Origin: Saccharum officinarum
Taxonomy: Eukaryota > Streptophyta > Magnoliopsida > Poales > Poaceae
Length of the DNA stretch: 64,000 nucleotides
NCBI GenBank assembly: GCA_020631735.1
Contig: CM036160.1
Location: 5,626,407-5,690,406 of the forward strand
Direction: 5' to 3'
The translations under genes were made by a program, and so were the position numbers. Shown one piece after another: positions 54,362 through 64,000 of the stretch. Under the pieces are notes generated by a model. The model did not search any database. It was not told the DNA's origin and was given only the letters and a program-made list of their open reading frames with translations. Position 1 is the first letter of the stretch, and every line of letters begins with the position of its first letter.

Positions 54362-57300
54362 TGTAACACCCTAAAATTTTGAAAAGAAGAAAAGTAGGAG
54401 AAATATGATTTTTATATATTTTTGTGAGCATGCAAATTTAGGATAATAATGATTTTTATAAATTTAAAATCAAATATAAGAGTAGAAACATGTTTGTGCA
54501 CTCATGCTGTTGCATTTAAATTTTGTGATGAATGCTTTAAATCAAATTCAATTTGGATTTGAAAATTCTTTGAAATTTGGCTTTGAAAAATTAGAAAAAG
54601 AAAAAGGAAAGGAATTTCTTTTCTTCTCGGGCCGCTTCTTACCGCAGCCCACAGCTCGGCCTGCCCTCCCCGCGCGCGGCCCATCTTTCCCGCACCAGCG
54701 CCCGCCTTCGCCCGCGTGGGCCAAGCCCAGCCACCGCGGCCCGCCAAGCCAGCGCGCGGCCGTTCCCTCTCCGAGTCGCCGACATGTGGGACCCGCCTGT
54801 CAGCGTCTCCTTCCCCTTTCCTTCTCCTTCCTCCGGCACTTTCCAAAAATGGAAACCGCCGCCTTCCCCTTTCATCGGATTCGATCGACCGAATCCATCT
54901 TGAATCCCTCCCTTTCCTTGTTTCCTCGTGCCTCCGGGCTATAAAAATCGGACCCCTGTGCTATTCCGCATCCGACCCATCCCTTTTGAGCCATTTTGGT
55001 CGTCTCGTCGAGCCACCGCATGTGCCACCGCCGCCATACCCGCCACCGCAAGCTAGCCGCCGATTTCCGTTCGTCCCCGGCCCTATCTTCACGCAGGGTA
55101 AGGTCGCACGGATGCGCTCTTTCTTTCGGTGTTTTCAGTTTGGCGAATAGCGCTCGGGATGATCATCTTCGCAAGCTCCGGTGAGTTCGGGCGGTTCCGG
55201 CCATGGCGCCACCGCACGGTCACCTTCTCCGGTGGGAGTGCCGCCGGCCTCTTTCCCCGATCCAATCTGGATCGTTGATTTTGAATCCAACGGCTGATAT
55301 TCAAAGATACCCGTTCGGCTGTAACATTTGCTAAAGAGACCCTGTAAATTTTAAGTTCTTAACCCGCAGTCCGAAGCGTATTCCCGGTTTACGTTTTCTT
55401 TTCTGTAAAGCGTATTTTGATCGTGTAACTTCCGAAAATACGTTTTGATCTGTTGAAAGCGTAATTCGTCTCGGTAATTGAAAAATACGTTTTCTGATAT
55501 TTATAGTTTTGCCACTGAGTTTATTTTAGTTATAAATTATCCGTTTTAACTCCGATTTGATCCATTCAAATTGCGTTAGATTCGTATTTGCGAGCTCTAC
55601 ATGATTATAGAACTGTACAGTAGGTTTGAGATAATTTATTTTCGAGTTTATATTAAAGTAATTATTTATCTATAGGAAATCTTAGAAAATTCATAATTTG
55701 TATGTTTTAAATCCAAATTTCGTGATCTTTATGTCTATGTGATCGTAGTAACGTGTAGAAGAGTTTTACAAACTTGTTATACTGTTAGTGTTACTGTTGG
55801 TTAGGTTTTCTATTTTTAAGTTCCGATGTGAGATTTAATCTATTACTTTAATAAAGTAAATCTTGTTTAAATCATATCTTCTACGTTTTAGATCCGTTTT
55901 AGCTCATTCGAGTTGCGTTAGATTCATAGCAACGAGATCTACGCGTTAGTGACAGTGTTTACCATATTACTAATTCTGAAATTCTATGATTTAAATCATA
56001 TCTTGATTAATAATTATGCAACTGGGTTTTGTAAATAAAATATGATTTGTTTTACTTTAGTTTTATAATTTGAATCTAAATTTGACTTAATTCCATATAT
56101 AGTATTTATAAAATATTTTATATATGTTATTAAAACTCATGAAGCTAATAGTTTTATATTTTCTTCTAAGAGCAAATCTTTCGGTAGATGTATCTTTTCA
56201 ACCGTAGCTCTGATTGGTGTGCTTTTCGCGTCTGTGTGTTCGTAGTGATGCGTAGAATCGTGTTTCAAACTCTTTTATTTATTTTTGTATGATTGGTGTC
56301 ATGTTCTAATATAGATTTATTGTTTGCTTCGTGTATGATTGCTCGATGTGTGTGTGGTGATTTATTGATCAAGTCCAGTCGGTGAGATATACGAGGTTAT
56401 CAAGAAGAAGAAGAAGAACGTTGAAGATTAAAGCTTACCGAAGGATCGGTGTTTAAGGCAAGTATAGCATGGGATTATCCTTGTTTCCTATTCACCTTTA
56501 ATATACTTAATTCATGTGCATGTGTCTACCTTGTTACCATTAAGGATATCCTAGCTTTTGTATCTTGTACCTTGACACCCATGGGACATTGCATTGGGTA
56601 GTATTTATGCTAGTGCTCAAGATAAATAACCATGATCTGTAACTTGACTAATGATATATGCAATAAACGTTTAAATGATGCTTTAAAGCAATATGGCTCA
56701 AGAGGGCTAGAGCATATTTGGTTGTTTTTATGGTGCTCTAGTTTCTCTCCATAAGGACTTATCTGTAAGCGAAAATCCGGGACTTACAGTACAACTGTGA
56801 GGGCTATATGGCTCTGGCTTTAGTCAAGTATGAGGACCTTTTCTAGCTTGTTAGAGGTATTCCTTCATGGCGTAAGAACGGCTTGACGAATCGGGTATAG
56901 TGCGGCCTCTGTCCTTATGTGTATAGGCTGCGCGTTATTGTGCCATTTGGAAGGGGGCTCTACATCTGTTTGCCGAGTGAATCTAATGGCCCTAACTTGT
57001 TAGACGAACCTTTGAAAGGCTTCATAGTGAACCCTGCCGACCTTCCTTGGAAGTGGGTCAAGAGATTAGCTACCTCGGGCGAAAGGGTAAATCACGACTC
57101 ACAGTGAAAGTGTACAACCTCTGCAGAGTGTAAAACTGTTATAACAGCCGTGCTCACGGTCACGAGTGGCCTTGGACCCTTACAGAATAAATGATGAACA
57201 CTGATGATAATGATAATACTGATGATATTGATGCTCACTAATGATTATTGTTTCTTGCTATACATTATTCTTGTTTACATGATCATGAGGTTATTTGGGA

Positions 57301-57714
57301 TTTTGGTAAACTTGTTGCTACTCAATTGTTAAAGAGATGACTTACTAAAAGCTATTGCAGTAAACCCGTGTCAAACTTTTGAGCTTCATGAACCCCATGT
57401 TATATTTGTTGAGTTCGACATGGACTCACTCTTGCTATTTCCCACATCTCAGGAAGGGTACCAGACTGTTAGATTCTGGAATTGTTAGGCTTGTGATCAA
57501 CCAGTTAGTTTGATCCTGGAGTGAGGTTACACCCGGTGTTCGGAGTTGTCTTTCCGCTGTGTTATTCTCTTAAGGTATACTTTATACTATTGAGTTATGT
57601 ATATTAAGCATTTGTCTTTTGATATTACACTTATCTGTGGCTATATGTGAGATTTGTCTTCTTTATTTCACATATGGTGTATGTCTGGTTTTGTCCTTAA
57701 AACCGGGTGTGACA
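54362..57714 (+). repeat. 5' LTR of the RT-less long-LTR element
   Basis: 3,353 bp, TGTAACACCC...GGTGTGACA. A clear promoter TATA, GGGCTATAAAAATCGG, lies at about 54938; a GC-rich leader follows with a donor-like CAGG|GTAAGG near 55097, then AT-rich DNA with a short GAA run (56402-56417). Frames in the GC-rich part (54504-54944, 54716-55150) appear on both strands and I do not call them. Confidence 0.93.
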
Positions 57715-57716
57715 GA

Positions 57717-57736
57717 TTGGTATCAGAGCAATGCTG
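57717..57736 (+). promoter_or_regulatory. Primer-binding site of the RT-less long-LTR element
   Basis: TTGGTATCAGAGCAATGCTG just after the 5' LTR; perfect initiator-Met tRNA complement in its first 13 bases. Confidence 0.92.
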
Positions 57737-57956
57737 ACTGTAGGACGCAAGCCTAGTTAGAACTGGACGTTTAGCATGTTCTCATTGTTGCCTATTTCTT
57801 GCTTCTCTTTAACTTTGTTATTTTCTCAAAGTTATGCTTAATTCTATCCCCGTTCTGTTATAAAAACCTTGTCTCTATTTTGAACCTTTTCTCCTTGTCT
57901 ATTAGACGGCTCGTGACGAGAAGACTATGGATTTCAGAGGTTAAGAGGACTGAATT

Positions 57957-59177
57957 GTGTCGCTCTTGCTCACTTTTGACAAGAAACCATTAGCGATGCA
58001 AAACCAATTACTAGAAGAAATGGCTCAACATGGGAATTCTCAACGATGCTTATCTCAAGGTCAAGCCAACATATCCAAGGGGTCAGAGAAGATACAAGTA
58101 GCAGAAGCTTGGAAGAATATGAAATCCAATAAAGATGTTGATAGTAAGGCATTTGGAGAGCAGGAACAATGTCACTGCTGTAAGCATTATGGTTTTCCCT
58201 GTCTTCGAAACGAGTCTAATAAGGGGAAAGTCAAGGTGGATCCAAATTTTGAGATCAACATGGACAAGAAGAGAAAGGCAATCTCATTAGAACCACTTGT
58301 GGAAAGCAATCAGCAAGCGAGTTCTACTACATTGTCACATGCAGCCCTGATCCCCTGTCAAACAAATCCAAACCCTGAAGAGTTAGAAGCCCCTCCCGCT
58401 AAAACTACTCCCCATGAAGTAGTCATAGATGGATGGACAATTACCTATAAGGAGTATCAACCTCGAAAGGCCAAACAAGCTAAGAAACAAGCCAAAGGGA
58501 CGAAGGTGAACTTTTATGGCCAGCAAGATAGCAGCATACCAAACAACAGTTCCTTGGAGTATGACATCACAAAAGATCCAGCTAAGAGAAAGTGTTATCA
58601 TTGCCAGCAGGAAGGACATTATATCAAATCTTGCCCACAGAAGAATCAACAACAGCGAGACCCAGGACAGGATGTCCAAAAGGAGCATGTGCAGGGAAAT
58701 AAATTAAAGAGAAATTACATCCATGGAAGGTTGAAACATGTGGATATTTCCACCATTCCTGGAGCTAAGGAGGTCGTGTTTGGATCAATTCCAGTAAGTT
58801 CAGGAAATGCCAAGGTTTTGTTTGACCCCAGTGCCTCACATTCGTTCATATCTAGACAATATGTAAAAGATCATAACATACTTATGCTTCCAAGGGGGAA
58901 AACAGTTATGGTTGAAACTCCAAGAGGTGAAATAAAGGCAGACCGCGTATGCCCAAAAGTTAGTCTGGACATAAAGGGGGTAAATTTTAAGGTAAACCTC
59001 ATTGTTTTGGAATTAATGGGCATTGATGTTATCCTTGGAATAGACTGGTTATCTACTTGTAAAGGAGTGATTGAGTATGCCCAATGTTCAGTGTTTCTAA
59101 CTACACTTTCAGGAGAAAGGATTAAGTATGAGGGTATTAAATCTATACCTGAGGGATGCCAGGTTGACCCATCTTAA
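57957..59177 (+). CDS. Gag-like protein with zinc knuckle and protease-like domain, module 1
   Basis: 406 codons, fully open. The N-terminal capsid domain usual for gag is not recognisable. Residues ~60-80 have CHCCKHYGFPC; then a lysine-rich linker; a CCHC knuckle CYHCQQEGHYIKSC near 216-229; and a protease-like domain with VLFDPSASHSFISRQYV near 290 and IDVILGIDWLSTCKGVIEY near 357-375. The expected catalytic motif is Asp-Ser/Thr-Gly; here it reads Asp-Pro-Ser-Ala, so catalysis is doubtful. The start could be the ATG at 57957 or a later one such as 57996. It may serve as an RNA-binding particle protein. The frame is open, in keeping with the young LTRs. Confidence 0.75.
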   Translation: MSLLLTFDKKPLAMQNQLLEEMAQHGNSQRCLSQGQANISKGSEKIQVAEAWKNMKSNKDVDSKAFGEQEQCHCCKHYGFPCLRNESNKGKVKVDPNFEINMDKKRKAISLEPLVESNQQASSTTLSHAALIPCQTNPNPEELEAPPAKTTPHEVVIDGWTITYKEYQPRKAKQAKKQAKGTKVNFYGQQDSSIPNNSSLEYDITKDPAKRKCYHCQQEGHYIKSCPQKNQQQRDPGQDVQKEHVQGNKLKRNYIHGRLKHVDISTIPGAKEVVFGSIPVSSGNAKVLFDPSASHSFISRQYVKDHNILMLPRGKTVMVETPRGEIKADRVCPKVSLDIKGVNFKVNLIVLELMGIDVILGIDWLSTCKGVIEYAQCSVFLTTLSGERIKYEGIKSIPEGCQVDPS

Positions 59178-60261
59178 GGTATGAGTTATAAGAATGGTAA
59201 AGAGGGATGCAGAGATTCAGATGTCCATATAAAGCAATAAGGAATGTAAGAGACGTTATCTACTCTGGATACTGCTACAATCACACCATGTTTAAGGAAT
59301 AGGAGTTATGTCCCGTGTAATAAAACCGTTAGTAGCCAAGTTGAGTCGTCTTAATGTGTGGCTAATGAACATTTAAGTGTTTAGTTGTTTTGTGCTTATG
59401 TTTATGCTTGAGTTGGAATTTTGTAATGAGTGGAATGATCTCGTGGGTTTTGACCATGATTTCATTTAGTTTATATGTATAAGGTATAAGGATTAATGAA
59501 ATAAATAGCTGGGTTTTGGTTATCTCCTGCTTTCTATATCTTGTCTTTCGGAGCAGCCTGTCTTTATCAACTTATATCTCTGTTCTTGAAAGACCAAAAA
59601 TCATGAGAGAATTCTGGACAAGAGTGGACTTCAACATCTCTCTCTAAATGCAAGAACTACCCTCATAGCTATTTTGGATTGGGAGATACAAAAATCACAA
59701 GACGATGCAACTGTGCTGTCTGAAACCTGGAACAGTTTCTGATAAGTACTGTTTTCGACCAAGTTAACTGTAGAATCTGGAAGTGTGTTCTATAAGAAAG
59801 TTGCAGAGAATTTTATAAGCTTTCCATCGGTGTAAACTACAGTTTCATTGGATTAACAAAATGAGAGTTACAGCTGTTTTACTGCACTGCTGATTTCTGC
59901 TCGTGAGAAATTTCAGATTTCTTGTTCTTACCCATGTACAAGAGTATCATTGGGATGTCAGAACACTTTTTAACTCATCTAGAAGAAAAAGGTTCAAAGC
60001 TACCCTATTTAGTGTCTCTTATTTTAAGGGGGGTAGCCAATGTAAAGAAGGATTATTAAGATTGAACTCTTTAGTTGGAAGTATTGGTTAGTCTCCATGA
60101 TTGAGTTGCCACTCTTGAGCAAAAATGTTCTGTGAACAAGGTTGATAATTTTGGATCCATGGAGACAAGAGTTGTCCTTTTGGATAGTTCATGATTATGA
60201 TCATCTATACTTGCTCGTGTTGCTGATGTTGGTCACTTGATGACAGGAAGTGTAGTGTCTC
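59178..60261 (+). other. Spacer between the two gag/protease modules
   Basis: About 1.1 kb, AT-rich, without a supportable ORF. It contains AAGGGGGGTAGCC near 60027, which resembles the purine tract plus following bases at the element's 3' end (AAGGGGGGTAGAAT at 61827). Confidence 0.5.
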
Positions 60262-61074
60262 ATGACTCAGGAGCCCTATATGACGTCTCGCACTAATATG
60301 TGGAAAAAGATTGATGTTTCTGCCATTGAAGGATGTTATGGGTATGATGAAGCCGAGCACTATCAAAACAACAATGTTGAAGAGCAAGTTGGGAGTGAAC
60401 TAAGTCAGAATCCACAACAACGAAAGCGAAAAAGGAAAGCCCATAAGAAGCCTGCTCAAGGAAGCAAAGCGCAGCAAAACTATGTCAATGGAAGACTGAG
60501 CAATGTGGATATGGATAAAATTCATGGAGTTACCAAAGTAGTGGGAGGTTATATTCAAGTAAGCTCAGTACAAGTTTTTGCTTTATTTGACCCTAGTGCT
60601 TCGCATTCTTTCATTTCCGCCAACATGGAAGAGACGTGCAAGATGGTGAAGTGTCCAATGAGGAGGCCTTTGCTAGTTCAAACCCCAGTGGGAGAAATGC
60701 AGGCAGATCAGATATGCCCGAATGTCAGTCTTGTCATAAACAAGGAAAAATTCACCGCAACACTCATTGTGTTGGAGTCACTTAAAATTTGCGTGGTTCT
60801 TGGTAATGGATGGCTCTGTGCACACAAAGGAGTGATTCATGGTACTCGGTGCACAATGCTCTTAACAACACCGTCAGGGAAAAGAATTGAGTATCAAGGT
60901 GGTCGACTTTTACCTGAGGGAGACGAGAATGATCAATTAGAAGATAGGTACACCAAGGATAGCAAAGTGGACCATGAGTTTACTGGAGTCATAGCAGAGG
61001 AACAAATAACTTTGGAGAAGCTTTTAAGTTCGTTTAGATCAAGAGACCTCAGGCAAATGTTTGAAGGAGTCTAA
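60262..61074 (+). CDS. Protease-like protein, module 2
   Basis: 270 codons, open. After a polar, basic N-terminus (QRKRKRKAHKKPAQGSKAQ) it repeats the module 1 order: NYVNGRLSNVDMDKIHG, ALFDPSASHSFISANM, VQTPVGEMQADQICPNVSL, VVLGNGWLCAHKGVIH and LLPEG. Identity to module 1 is around 45% by eye, so this is an old paralogous pair, not a recent duplication. It too has DPSA instead of DSG/DTG, and the second landmark has GNGW instead of GMDW. A zinc knuckle is absent. Function unknown; a structural or host-interaction role is possible. Confidence 0.65.
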   Translation: MTQEPYMTSRTNMWKKIDVSAIEGCYGYDEAEHYQNNNVEEQVGSELSQNPQQRKRKRKAHKKPAQGSKAQQNYVNGRLSNVDMDKIHGVTKVVGGYIQVSSVQVFALFDPSASHSFISANMEETCKMVKCPMRRPLLVQTPVGEMQADQICPNVSLVINKEKFTATLIVLESLKICVVLGNGWLCAHKGVIHGTRCTMLLTTPSGKRIEYQGGRLLPEGDENDQLEDRYTKDSKVDHEFTGVIAEEQITLEKLLSSFRSRDLRQMFEGV

Positions 61075-61825
61075 GAAAAGGTTGAAGTAAAACCCAAGTA
61101 TTAGCTTTGTCAGATCCAGACAAGAGCTTCATATCTACAATGATGCACCTTATCAAGGTGTGGGATGTGTCCTTATGCAAGAAGAAAAATATAGTACCTT
61201 GTTCATTAAGTCAACTAAGGAAGTGTGGGTTGAATTACCTAACGTGTTATCTGGAGTTTTCCACTATGGAGTACTGTCTTTTGGAAGAAAAGTGACATAT
61301 AGGAGGGTCACAAGAATCTACAGGACATCTTCGCTAAGTTGGTCTTGAATTTGTGATATCCTCGTTGGAATGAAATGGATTAGGACTTGGAAAAGTGCTA
61401 TTACTTGGAGAAGTAAAAGTCGCAGCCGATGCCCTTAGCAATGGAGAATAATGCTAAGAAGGTTCGGGTGACACCAAGGATTAAGAATCGTATTCCAAAT
61501 TTGAGCAACTTGACCAGAATCATTAATGTTTTGAAGGTTGGTAGTAGAAATTCCTTCTGACTAAGAGATTCGTCAGGCTCTGTTGGAAGATAAGTATTTT
61601 AAGGAAGAAAATTTATATTATAGGAAAGGTGCCTAGTGATTGGAGATACCAGAGTATTGTTTGGAGCATTTGTCAAAAATCTTGGAATTAGTTACATGTA
61701 TGCAAAGTAAGACGGAATTCTTATCAAGACGATGGAACTACACGATGAAGTAAAGAACAATCTAGAGACGAACTATCCCTATCTCTTTTATCATCATCTT
61801 CCGAATCTCGGGACGAGATTCATCT
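61075..61825 (+). pseudogene. RNase H relic and degenerate tail of the RT-less element
   Basis: Near 61130-61190 one frame reads DAPYQGVGCVLMQEEKYST, matching the RNase H start ([11 protein letters not shown]); a VADALS-like word (AADALSNGE) occurs near 61425. RT is not present upstream, and the rest has many stops. A palindrome GAATCTCGGGACGAGATTC lies at 61803-61821. Confidence 0.65.
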
Positions 61826-61840
61826 TAAGGGGGGTAGAAT
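61826..61840 (+). promoter_or_regulatory. Polypurine tract of the RT-less element
   Basis: AAGGGGGGTAGAAT directly before the 3' LTR. Confidence 0.85.
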
Positions 61841-64000
61841 TGTAACACCCTAAAATTTTGAAAAGAAGAAAAGTAGGAGAAATATGATTTTTATATATTT
61901 TTGTGAGCATGCAAATTTAGGATAATAATGATTTTTATAAATTTAAAATCAAATATAAGAGTAGAAACATGTTTGTGCACTCATGCTGTTGCATTTAAAT
62001 TTTGTGATGAATGCTTTAAATCAAATTCAATTTGGATTTGAAAATTCTTTGAAATTTGGCTTTGAAAAATTAGAAAAAGAAAAAGGAAAGGAATTTCTTT
62101 TCTTCTCAGGCCGCTTCTTACCGCAGCCCACAGCTCGGCCTGCCCTCCCCGCGCGCGGCCCATCTTTCCCGCACCAGCGCCCGCCTTCGCCCGCGTGGGC
62201 CAAGCCCAGCCACCGCGGCCCGCCAAGCCAGCGCGCGGCCGTTCCCTCTCCGAGTCGCCGACATGTGGGACCCGCCTGTCAGCGTCTCCTTCCCCTTTCC
62301 TTCTTCTTCCTCCGGCACTTTCCAAAAATGGAAACCGCCGCCTTCCCCTTTCATCGGATTCGATCGACCGAATCCATCTTGAATCCCTCCCTTTCCTTGT
62401 TTCCTCGTGCCTCCGGGCTATAAAAATCGGACCCCTGTGCTATTCCGCATCCAACCCATCCCTTTTGAGCCGTTTTGGTCGTCTCGTCGAGCCACCGCAT
62501 GTGCCACCGCCGCCATACCCGCCACCGCAAGCTAGCCGCCGATTTCCGTTCGTCCCCGGCCCTATCTTCACGCAGGGTAAGGTCGCACGGATGCGCTCTT
62601 TCTTTCGGTGTTTTCAGTTTGGCGAATAGTGCTCGGGATGATCATCTTCGCAAGCTCCGGTGAGTTCGGGCGGTTCCGGCCATGGCGCCACCGCACGGTC
62701 ACCTTCTCCGGTGGGAGCGCCGCCGGCCTCTTTCCCCGATCCAATCTGGATCGTTGATTTTGAATCCAACGGCTGATATTCAAAGATACCCGTTCGGCTG
62801 TAACATTTGCTAAAGAGACCCTGTAAATTTTAAGTTCTTAACCCGCAGTCCGAAGCGTATTCCCGGTTTACGTTTTCTTTTCTGTAAAGCGTATTTTGAT
62901 CGTGTAACTTCCGAAAATACGTTTTGATCTGTTGAAAGCGTAATTCGTCTCGGTAATTGAAAAATACGTTTTCTAATATTTACAGTTTTGCCACTGAGTT
63001 TATTTTAGTTATAAATTATCCGTTTTAACTCCGATTTGATCCATTCAAATTGCGTTAGATTCGTATTTGCGAGCTCTACATGATTATAGAACTGTACAGT
63101 AGGTTTGAGATAATTTATTTTCGAGTTTATATTAAAGTAATTATTTATCTATAGGAAATCTTAGAAAATTCATAATTTGTATGTTTTAAATCCAAATTTC
63201 GTGATCTTTATGTCTATGTGATCGTAGTAACGTGTAGAAGAGTTTTACAAACTTGTTATACTGTTAGTGTTACTGTTGGTTAGGTTTTCTATTTTTAAGT
63301 TCCGATGTGAGATTTAATCTATTATTTTAATAAAGTAAATCTTGTTTAAATCATATCTTCTACGTTTTAGATCCGTTTTAGCTCATTCGAGTTGCGTTAG
63401 ATTCATAGCAACGAGATCTACGCGTTAGTGACAGTGTTTACCATATTACTAATTCTGAAATTCTATGATTTAAATCATATCTTGATTAATAATTATGCAA
63501 CTGGGTTTTGTAAATAAAATATGATTTGTTTTACTTTAGTTTTATAATTTGAATCTAAATTTGACTTAATTCCATATATAGTATTTATAAAATATTTTAT
63601 ATATGTTATTAAAACTCATGAAGCTAATAGTTTTATATTTTCTTCTAAGAGCAAATCTTTCGGTAGATGTATCTTTTCAACCGTAGCTCTGATTAGTGTT
63701 CTTTTCGCGTCTGTGTGTTCGTAGTGATGCGTAGAATCGTGTTTCAAACTCTTTTATTTATTTTTGTATGATTGGTGTCATGTTCTAATATAGATCTATT
63801 GTTTGCTTCGTGTATGATTGCTCGATGTGTGTGTGGTGATTTATTGATCAAGTCCAGTCGGTGAGATATACGAGGTTATCAAGAAGAAGAAGAAGAACGT
63901 TGAAGATTAAAGCTTACCGAAGGATCGGTGTTTAAGGCAAGTATAGCATGGGATTATCCTTGTTTCCTATTCACCTTTAATATATTTAATTCATGTGCAT
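61841..64000 (+). repeat. 3' LTR of the RT-less element, cut by the window end
   Basis: 2,160 bp visible, nearly identical to 54362-56521, TATA box included. About 1.2 kb more, the target duplication (expected GCAGC) and the rest of the LINE, copia and MULE should follow. Confidence 0.95.

Larger units (their letters stand above)
54362..64000 (+). mobile_element. Young long-LTR gypsy-type element without RT or integrase; 3' LTR runs off the window
   Basis: 5' LTR 54362-57714, a perfect initiator-Met PBS, 4,126 bp interior, purine tract, and 3' LTR from 61841. The LTR start TGTAACACCC, internal layout and 3' end resemble the chromodomain element at 15847. The interior holds two gag/protease-type modules and an RNase H relic only. 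I count about 13 differences over the ~2.16 kb of LTR that can be compared (~0.6%), so it moved recently, presumably using enzymes in trans. It inserted in the LINE. Confidence 0.93.

Noticed and set aside
54504..55150. 144-146-codon frames in the LTR of the RT-less element, repeated at 61983-62629
   Set aside because: Conserved only because they lie in LTRs of one young element; overlapping frames on both strands, no domain.

Overview
This is nuclear DNA from a grass, most likely a PACMAD grass such as sorghum, sugarcane, Miscanthus or maize. The reasons are CACTA, Stowaway and hAT miniature elements typed by their ends, chromodomain Ty3/gypsy elements with 3-4 kb LTRs, a SIRE-like copia element with an extra ORF, and GC-rich coding blocks in AT-rich DNA. 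The species cannot be fixed from the sequence alone. I see no tRNA, rRNA or CRISPR array.

The only host genes I can support are three tandem paralogues on the + strand. They encode ~475-residue proteins whose N-terminus resembles the coiled-coil (Rx_N-type) region of grass NLR resistance proteins but which have no NB-ARC. Gene 1 (7134-8638) has lost 46 bp near its start. Gene 2 (11305-12726 plus a shifted tail) has a C-terminal frameshift. Gene 3 (34823-40337) is split by a 3,965-bp retrotransposon at about codon 41 but is otherwise open. Genes 2 and 3 share upstream DNA (9.1-11.3 kb against 33.2-34.8 kb) and downstream DNA (12.9-13.4 kb against 49.4-49.9 kb), so they are a segmental duplication later pushed apart by insertions.

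Layout: 1-6.5 kb holds a CACTA end, a 1.18-kb Mutator-like element with a perfect 9-bp target duplication, a 130-bp tandem repeat, a GC-rich block without a supported gene, and a MITE. 7-13 kb holds genes 1 and 2. 13.6-33 kb holds MITEs and old copia LTRs split by a complete 14,678-bp chromodomain gypsy element (15847-30524). 33-40 kb is gene 3 with its insertion. 40456-49414 is a minus-strand SIRE-like copia element with a large in-frame internal deletion. 50-64 kb is a four-deep nest: Mutator-like element, then copia, then LINE, then a young long-LTR gypsy element without RT or integrase whose 3' LTR runs off the window.

The most striking observation is an extra ORF (20628-21680) between the primer-binding site and gag of the 14.7-kb element. 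It begins with a near-copy of the histone H3 N-terminal tail: residues 1-12 of H3 are identical, including K4, K9 and S10, while K14 and K18 are lost. A possible dsRNA-binding-like region, a long coiled coil and an acidic tail follow. The same element carries an integrase chromodomain, a module class that reads methylated H3 tails, so one element appears to encode both an H3-tail mimic and a putative H3-tail reader.
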